From JAHDNZ01 sp036721855 (GTDB lineage: Bacteria > Bacillota > DTU065), in assembly GCA_036721855.1 (NCBI GenBank), contig DAIMKF010000030.1, forward strand, positions 1-21,760: a DNA stretch of 21,760 bases, in the 5' to 3' direction. Each line of letters begins with the position of its first letter. Position 1 is the first letter of the stretch. Below the pieces are notes generated by a model that did no database searches, was not told the DNA's origin, and saw nothing but the letters and a program-made list of their open reading frames with translations. Positions 21,756 to 21,760 of this stretch are shown piece after piece. The position numbers and the translations under genes were made by a program.

Positions 21756-21760
21756 TGCGC

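Overview
The window looks like chromosomal DNA of a low-GC, Gram-positive anaerobe, probably Clostridia-like Firmicutes. Shine-Dalgarno sites are strong and close to AGGAGG, GTG and TTG starts are common, and sigma-A promoters are recognisable. There is a ydaO-type c-di-AMP riboswitch, a two-subunit class I fumarase, amidases of the copper-amine-oxidase-like/AMIN/Amidase_3 type, and an rph-rdgB-phosphodiesterase order typical of Firmicutes. I cannot name the genus.

Layout. 1-376: remnant of a group II intron (a broken reverse-transcriptase fragment, then a degenerate domain V/VI and 3' end). 610-2527: a promoter, a c-di-AMP riboswitch with a terminator, a CPA2-type cation/proton antiporter, a small PII-like protein and a terminator. 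2572-6180 (minus strand): three genes, probably one operon: a YngK-like glycosidase-fold secreted protein, a small secreted protein sharing its N-terminal domain, and a small amidase with an altered metal-binding motif. 6342-8153: two convergent alpha/beta hydrolases, one cytoplasmic and one secreted. 8247-9004: a short unit with a sigma-A promoter, a lytic transglycosylase and a terminator. 9122-12298: a tightly overlapping ABC ATPase/permease/secreted-protein operon. 12329-13637: a membrane-anchored beta-sandwich protein and a membrane protein with an HxxEH motif. 13664-14938 (minus strand): a DUF4434-like TIM-barrel protein with a C-terminal Fn3-like domain. 15013-21643: a long plus-strand run of cell-wall amidase, murD, fumarase alpha and beta, rph, rdgB and a phosphodiesterase. 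21640-21755: a promoter and tRNA-Pro(TGG).

The common theme is the cell envelope: two amidases, a lytic transglycosylase, MurD, two predicted polysaccharide-active TIM-barrel proteins and several exported proteins of unknown role. The ion-transport unit at the left should be under c-di-AMP control, which fits osmotic and cell-wall homeostasis.

Several starts have been moved downstream from the longest open frame because a strong Shine-Dalgarno site lies inside that frame. No CRISPR array, complete insertion sequence, prophage or obvious defence system was seen. The best leads are the riboswitch/antiporter/PII-like trio, two genes whose Shine-Dalgarno site is separated from the AUG by a stable hairpin, and the uncharacterised ABC operon with its secreted third gene.
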